15,913 bases of DNA. It comes from an uncultured Collinsella sp. (GTDB lineage Bacteria > Actinomycetota > Coriobacteriia > Coriobacteriales > Coriobacteriaceae). Where the stretch lies: contig CAUASQ010000023.1 of assembly GCA_958431945.1 (NCBI GenBank), forward strand, positions 1 to 15,913, given 5' to 3'. The first letter of the stretch is position 1. The number at the start of each line of letters is the position of its first letter. The position numbers and the translations under genes are program-made. This document shows, in pieces, positions 13,728 to 15,913 of the stretch. The notes under the pieces were generated by a model. It had not been told where the DNA came from and searched no databases. It saw only the letters and a program-made list of their open reading frames with translations.

Positions 13728-14477
13728 ATGGCATTTGACTTCACGGGCAAGACCGCGATTGTCACGGGCGGCACTCAGGGCATTGGCCTCGAGATCGCCA
13801 AGGGCATCGTCGCGGGCGGCGGACATGTCGCGCTCATCGCAAGGAACGCTGCTAAGGGCGAGGCTGCTGTGGCCGAGCTTGGCGAGGGCAACAAGTTCTA
13901 TCAGCTCGATGTCGCCGATGCGCCCAAGGCGCGCGAGACCGTCGAGCAGATTTTTACGGACCTGCCGCAAACCAACATCCTGATCAACTGCGCTGGCGTC
14001 ATCAGCACCAAGAAGTTCGACGAGATCGATGACACCGAGTGGCGCCGCACCATCGACATCAACCTCAACGGTACCTTTACCATGATGAACGCCGTCTACC
14101 CGCACTTTAAGGCGGCCCATGCCGGTACTATCGTCAACGTGAGTTCCGTTGCGGGCAAGATCGGTGGCGGCCTGCTCGGCACCGCGGCTTACGCGAGCTC
14201 CAAAGCAGGCGTTAACGGTCTGACCAAGGCAGTCGCCAAGGAAGGCGGCAAGTTTGGCGTTCGCTGCAACGCCGTGTGCCCGTCGCTCACGTTGACCGAT
14301 ATGACCTCGATTCTCTCTGACGAGAACTCTCAGCGCATCATCAACGGTATTCCTCTGGGCCGCGCCGCCCAGGCCAGCGAGCCTGCGCAGATGGTGCTGT
14401 TCTTCGCTTCCGACCTCGCCAGCTTCGTGAACGGCGAGATTGGTGACTGCGACGGCGGCATCGTCCTGGACGGGTAA
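13728..14477 (+). CDS. Short-chain dehydrogenase/reductase (SDR), classical type
   Basis: A 249-residue NAD(P)-dependent oxidoreductase of the classical SDR family. It shows the cofactor motif TGGTQGIG (13-20), LDVAD (60-64), NCAG (87-90), Asn112 in DINLNG, catalytic Ser140, and YASSK with Tyr155 and Lys159. The end is the usual GGxxLDG form (CDGGIVLDG). Length and motifs match FabG, gluconate 5-dehydrogenase and KduD-type enzymes, which cannot be told apart by eye. The neighbouring 2-keto-3-deoxygluconate permease makes a ketodeoxygluconate or hexuronate oxidoreductase the most attractive guess. However, a terminator lies between the two genes. The basic residue after the second strand (ARNAAKGE) allows NADP use but does not prove it. 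Confidence 0.9.
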   Translation: MAFDFTGKTAIVTGGTQGIGLEIAKGIVAGGGHVALIARNAAKGEAAVAELGEGNKFYQLDVADAPKARETVEQIFTDLPQTNILINCAGVISTKKFDEIDDTEWRRTIDINLNGTFTMMNAVYPHFKAAHAGTIVNVSSVAGKIGGGLLGTAAYASSKAGVNGLTKAVAKEGGKFGVRCNAVCPSLTLTDMTSILSDENSQRIINGIPLGRAAQASEPAQMVLFFASDLASFVNGEIGDCDGGIVLDG

Positions 14478-14499
14478 TACCCCGCGGTGATCGTTTGGC

Positions 14500-14536
14500 G
14501 GCGACCCTGGCGACTCGGGGTTGTCGCCTTCTTTCT
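14500..14536 (+). terminator. Terminator after the SDR gene
   Basis: GGCGAC (14500-14505) pairs with GTCGCC (14523-14528), with additional CCC/GGG pairing inside, followed by TTCTTTCT. It lies 22 nt past the stop and separates the gene transcriptionally, at least partly, from kdgT. Confidence 0.75.
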
Positions 14537-14560
14537 GACATAGGCGCGTGCGGCTACGAT
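14532..14560 (+). promoter_or_regulatory. Possible kdgT promoter
   Basis: TACGAT (14555-14560) is a good -10 box. TTTCTG (14532-14537), 17 bp upstream, is a weak -35 box. The leader would be only about 20 nt. Confidence 0.35.
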
Positions 14561-14585
14561 TCGCATGCATCCAAAGGAGATATAT

Positions 14586-15605
14586 ATGAGTGAATCGACT
14601 GCGGTGGAGGCGCCGGCGGCAAAGGAGCCGTTCTTTAAGATGTCCTCCATCCCGGGCGCCAATATCTTGGTGCCGCTTCTGTTGGGCTGCCTGCTCAACA
14701 CGCTATTCCCCGACCTGTTTAAAACGCTCGGTAGCTTTACGCTTGGCATGACCCAGCAGGGTGCAGGCCCGCTCGTTGGCGCCTTTTTGCTCATCGTCGG
14801 TACGACGATTTCGTTTAAGAGTGCTCCTGCCGCCGCTGCCCGCGGCGCCATCATCATCGCTGTCAAGCAGATCGTGGTCGTTGCCGTGTCGCTGCTCATC
14901 CTTTATGTGTTCAACGACAACTTGTTTGGCATCTCTGCCATGGTGATGCTGGCGGCTTGCACCGGCGCCAACAACGCTATGTACGCTGGACTGATGGGCA
15001 CCATGGGCAACGAGGCCGAGCGTGGCGCTGTCGCCATCACCACGCTCGTTGTCGGCCCTCCGGTCACGATGATCGTGCTCGGCGCTGCCGGCCAGGCTCC
15101 GATCGGCTGGTCGCTCGTGGGTGCCATCCTGCCGATCGTCGTCGGCATTATTCTGGGCAACCTCTTCCCCAGCTTTAAGAAGATGATGGCTCCGGCGCTT
15201 TCCGCCATCATCGTGCTCGTCTTCTTTGCCATGGGCTCGACCATGACCTTTGGTCAGCTCATTAATGGCGGTCTTCCCGGTATTCTGCTCGGCGTGATCT
15301 GCTCGGTGGTCTTTGCAATTCCCGTCATCGCGGTCGATAAGCTCACGGGCGGTACGGGTGTCGCAGGTGCGGCCATTTCGAGCTGCGCCGGAGCCAATGT
15401 GGCCACGCCTGCTGCCATGGCAAGCGTCAACGAGGCCTTGTACGGCGGTGCGGTGCTCGCGACGGCTACGGCACAGGTTGCTGCCTGCGCAATCGTGACG
15501 GCTATTTTGACCCCGCTGGTCACCAGCTGGTGCTACAAGCATTTTGAGGGCCAGGGCAACGGCGATAGCAAGACAACGACCGACAAGGCCGCCACAGCCG
15601 CCTAA
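14586..15605 (+). CDS. kdgT: 2-keto-3-deoxygluconate permease
   Basis: A 339-residue membrane protein with about ten hydrophobic segments, matching the KdgT family (usually ~325 residues) of proton-coupled 2-keto-3-deoxygluconate importers. Family-like stretches are SSIPGANILVPLLLGCLLNT near the start, AACTGANNAMYAGLMGTMGN near 123-142, FFAMGSTMTFGQLINGG, and TGGTGVAGAAISSCAGANVA in the second half. The start ATG at 14586 was chosen because AAAGGAGA lies just upstream; the in-frame ATG at 14565 precedes that site and is less likely. The extra C-terminal tail is hydrophilic (GNGDSKTTTDKAATAA). Ketodeoxygluconate arises from pectin or hexuronate breakdown, so the role is carbon-source uptake. 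The rest of that pathway is not in the window. Confidence 0.92.
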   Translation: MSESTAVEAPAAKEPFFKMSSIPGANILVPLLLGCLLNTLFPDLFKTLGSFTLGMTQQGAGPLVGAFLLIVGTTISFKSAPAAAARGAIIIAVKQIVVVAVSLLILYVFNDNLFGISAMVMLAACTGANNAMYAGLMGTMGNEAERGAVAITTLVVGPPVTMIVLGAAGQAPIGWSLVGAILPIVVGIILGNLFPSFKKMMAPALSAIIVLVFFAMGSTMTFGQLINGGLPGILLGVICSVVFAIPVIAVDKLTGGTGVAGAAISSCAGANVATPAAMASVNEALYGGAVLATATAQVAACAIVTAILTPLVTSWCYKHFEGQGNGDSKTTTDKAATAA

Positions 15606-15643
15606 TGCCAAGCGGCAATCAAAGCTAAAAACTAGCTACGCCA

Positions 15644-15677
15644 CAGGGCGGCCACGGGGGATCCCGTGGCCGCCCTG
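15644..15677 (+). terminator. Terminator-like hairpin after kdgT
   Basis: A perfect 15-bp stem, CAGGGCGGCCACGGG (15644-15658) with 15663-15677, closed by a GGAT loop 38 nt past the stop. The following T-run (AGTTTCTGT) is short, so the hairpin may work with other factors or in both directions. Confidence 0.75.
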
Positions 15678-15913
15678 CAGTTTCTGTAGGGTCTCTGAGA
15701 CACTTTACCCTGCTAAAGCTGGCATAACAGCTAGAGCGAACGTCGTACAAAGGCAAGGAAAAATAACATACAAATCGGTGAACGGTAGTTGTTCGCGCTC
15801 GCATTTCCTGCGGGTTTGTAAAAAACGCCCTTATGATATAAAAAAAGAAACATATAACAGCCCAGATGGAGAGGGTCGCTATGTTATCCTTCTCAAACGG
15901 GTGAAATCTTGGG
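15678..15913. other. AT-rich leader region of a gene beyond the window
   Basis: No full gene is visible. Small hairpins occur at 15686-15713 (GTAGGGT/ACCCTGC, with a GTCTC-t-GAGAC dyad inside) and around 15718-15733 (AGCTG/CAGCT). TATGAT at 15832-15837 is a good -10 box without a convincing -35. A strong ribosome-binding site GGAGAGGG (15868-15875) precedes a very short reading frame. Confidence 0.5.
15881..15904 (+). CDS. Possible 7-residue leader peptide
   Basis: The ATG at 15881 follows GGAGAGGG at ideal spacing and reads MLSFSNG before TGA at 15902-15904. An in-frame ATG at 15866 would add five residues. A GTG (15901-15903) overlaps the stop as GTGA and could start the next gene in a coupled arrangement. 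The window ends too soon to decide between leader peptide and chance. Confidence 0.25.
   Translation: MLSFSNG

Noticed and set aside
1..15913. CRISPR array, tRNA, rRNA, full transposase or prophage genes
   Set aside because: No regularly spaced direct repeats, cloverleaf-plus-acceptor pattern, transposase motifs or phage genes were seen in this window.

Overview
The window looks like a chromosomal segment of a Coriobacteriia gut bacterium, most likely Collinsella or a close relative. This is inferred from the high-GC coding style with C/G-ending codons, a membrane-anchored LuxR-type regulator of the kind abundant in Eggerthella/Collinsella, and the gene repertoire. No database search was possible, so the taxonomic call is an inference.

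Layout, left to right. (1) 1-1158: 3' part of a BceB/FtsX-type ABC permease. (2) 1195-1342: first copy of a 148-nt structured repeat. (3) 1344-2309 (-): seven-helix membrane LuxR-family regulator, divergent from an agmatine catabolism operon. (4) 2640-6858 (+): putrescine carbamoyltransferase, agmatine/putrescine antiporter and agmatine deiminase. Long, hairpin-rich spacers separate these genes, and no carbamate kinase gene is present. (5) 6859-7193: an 88-nt symmetric rod-like inverted repeat, then the second copy of the 148-nt repeat. (6) 7193-8224 (-): DAHP synthase with a clear promoter. (7) 8225-8807: a 583-nt gene-free stretch with a 14-bp inverted repeat, a 231-bp element with 28-bp terminal inverted repeats, and a strong terminator. 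(8) 8808-13476 (-): an overlapping MarR regulator and heterodimeric ABC exporter operon, with a 15-bp inverted-repeat operator over the MarR start. (9) 13728-14477 (+): a short-chain dehydrogenase behind a leader hairpin that covers its Shine-Dalgarno sequence. (10) 14586-15605 (+): a 2-keto-3-deoxygluconate permease and terminator. (11) 15678-15913: AT-rich leader DNA of a gene beyond the window.

How the genes work together. The antiporter imports agmatine in exchange for putrescine. Agmatine deiminase makes N-carbamoylputrescine, and the carbamoyltransferase splits it into putrescine and carbamoyl phosphate. ATP formation from carbamoyl phosphate would need a carbamate kinase encoded elsewhere. 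The divergent membrane LuxR protein is in the right place, and has the right architecture, to be an AguR-like agmatine sensor. The MarR-ABC cassette is a self-regulated export system in which one ATP site is degenerate and the other canonical. The SDR and KdgT genes may belong to hexuronate/ketodeoxygluconate metabolism, but a terminator separates them.

The best candidates for something undescribed are non-coding. The 148-nt repeat occurs twice with compensatory base-pair changes in three stems and an invariant 3' hairpin, each time directly at the stop codon of a convergent gene. The 88-nt potentially bistable rod and the 231-bp inverted element are the next most interesting.
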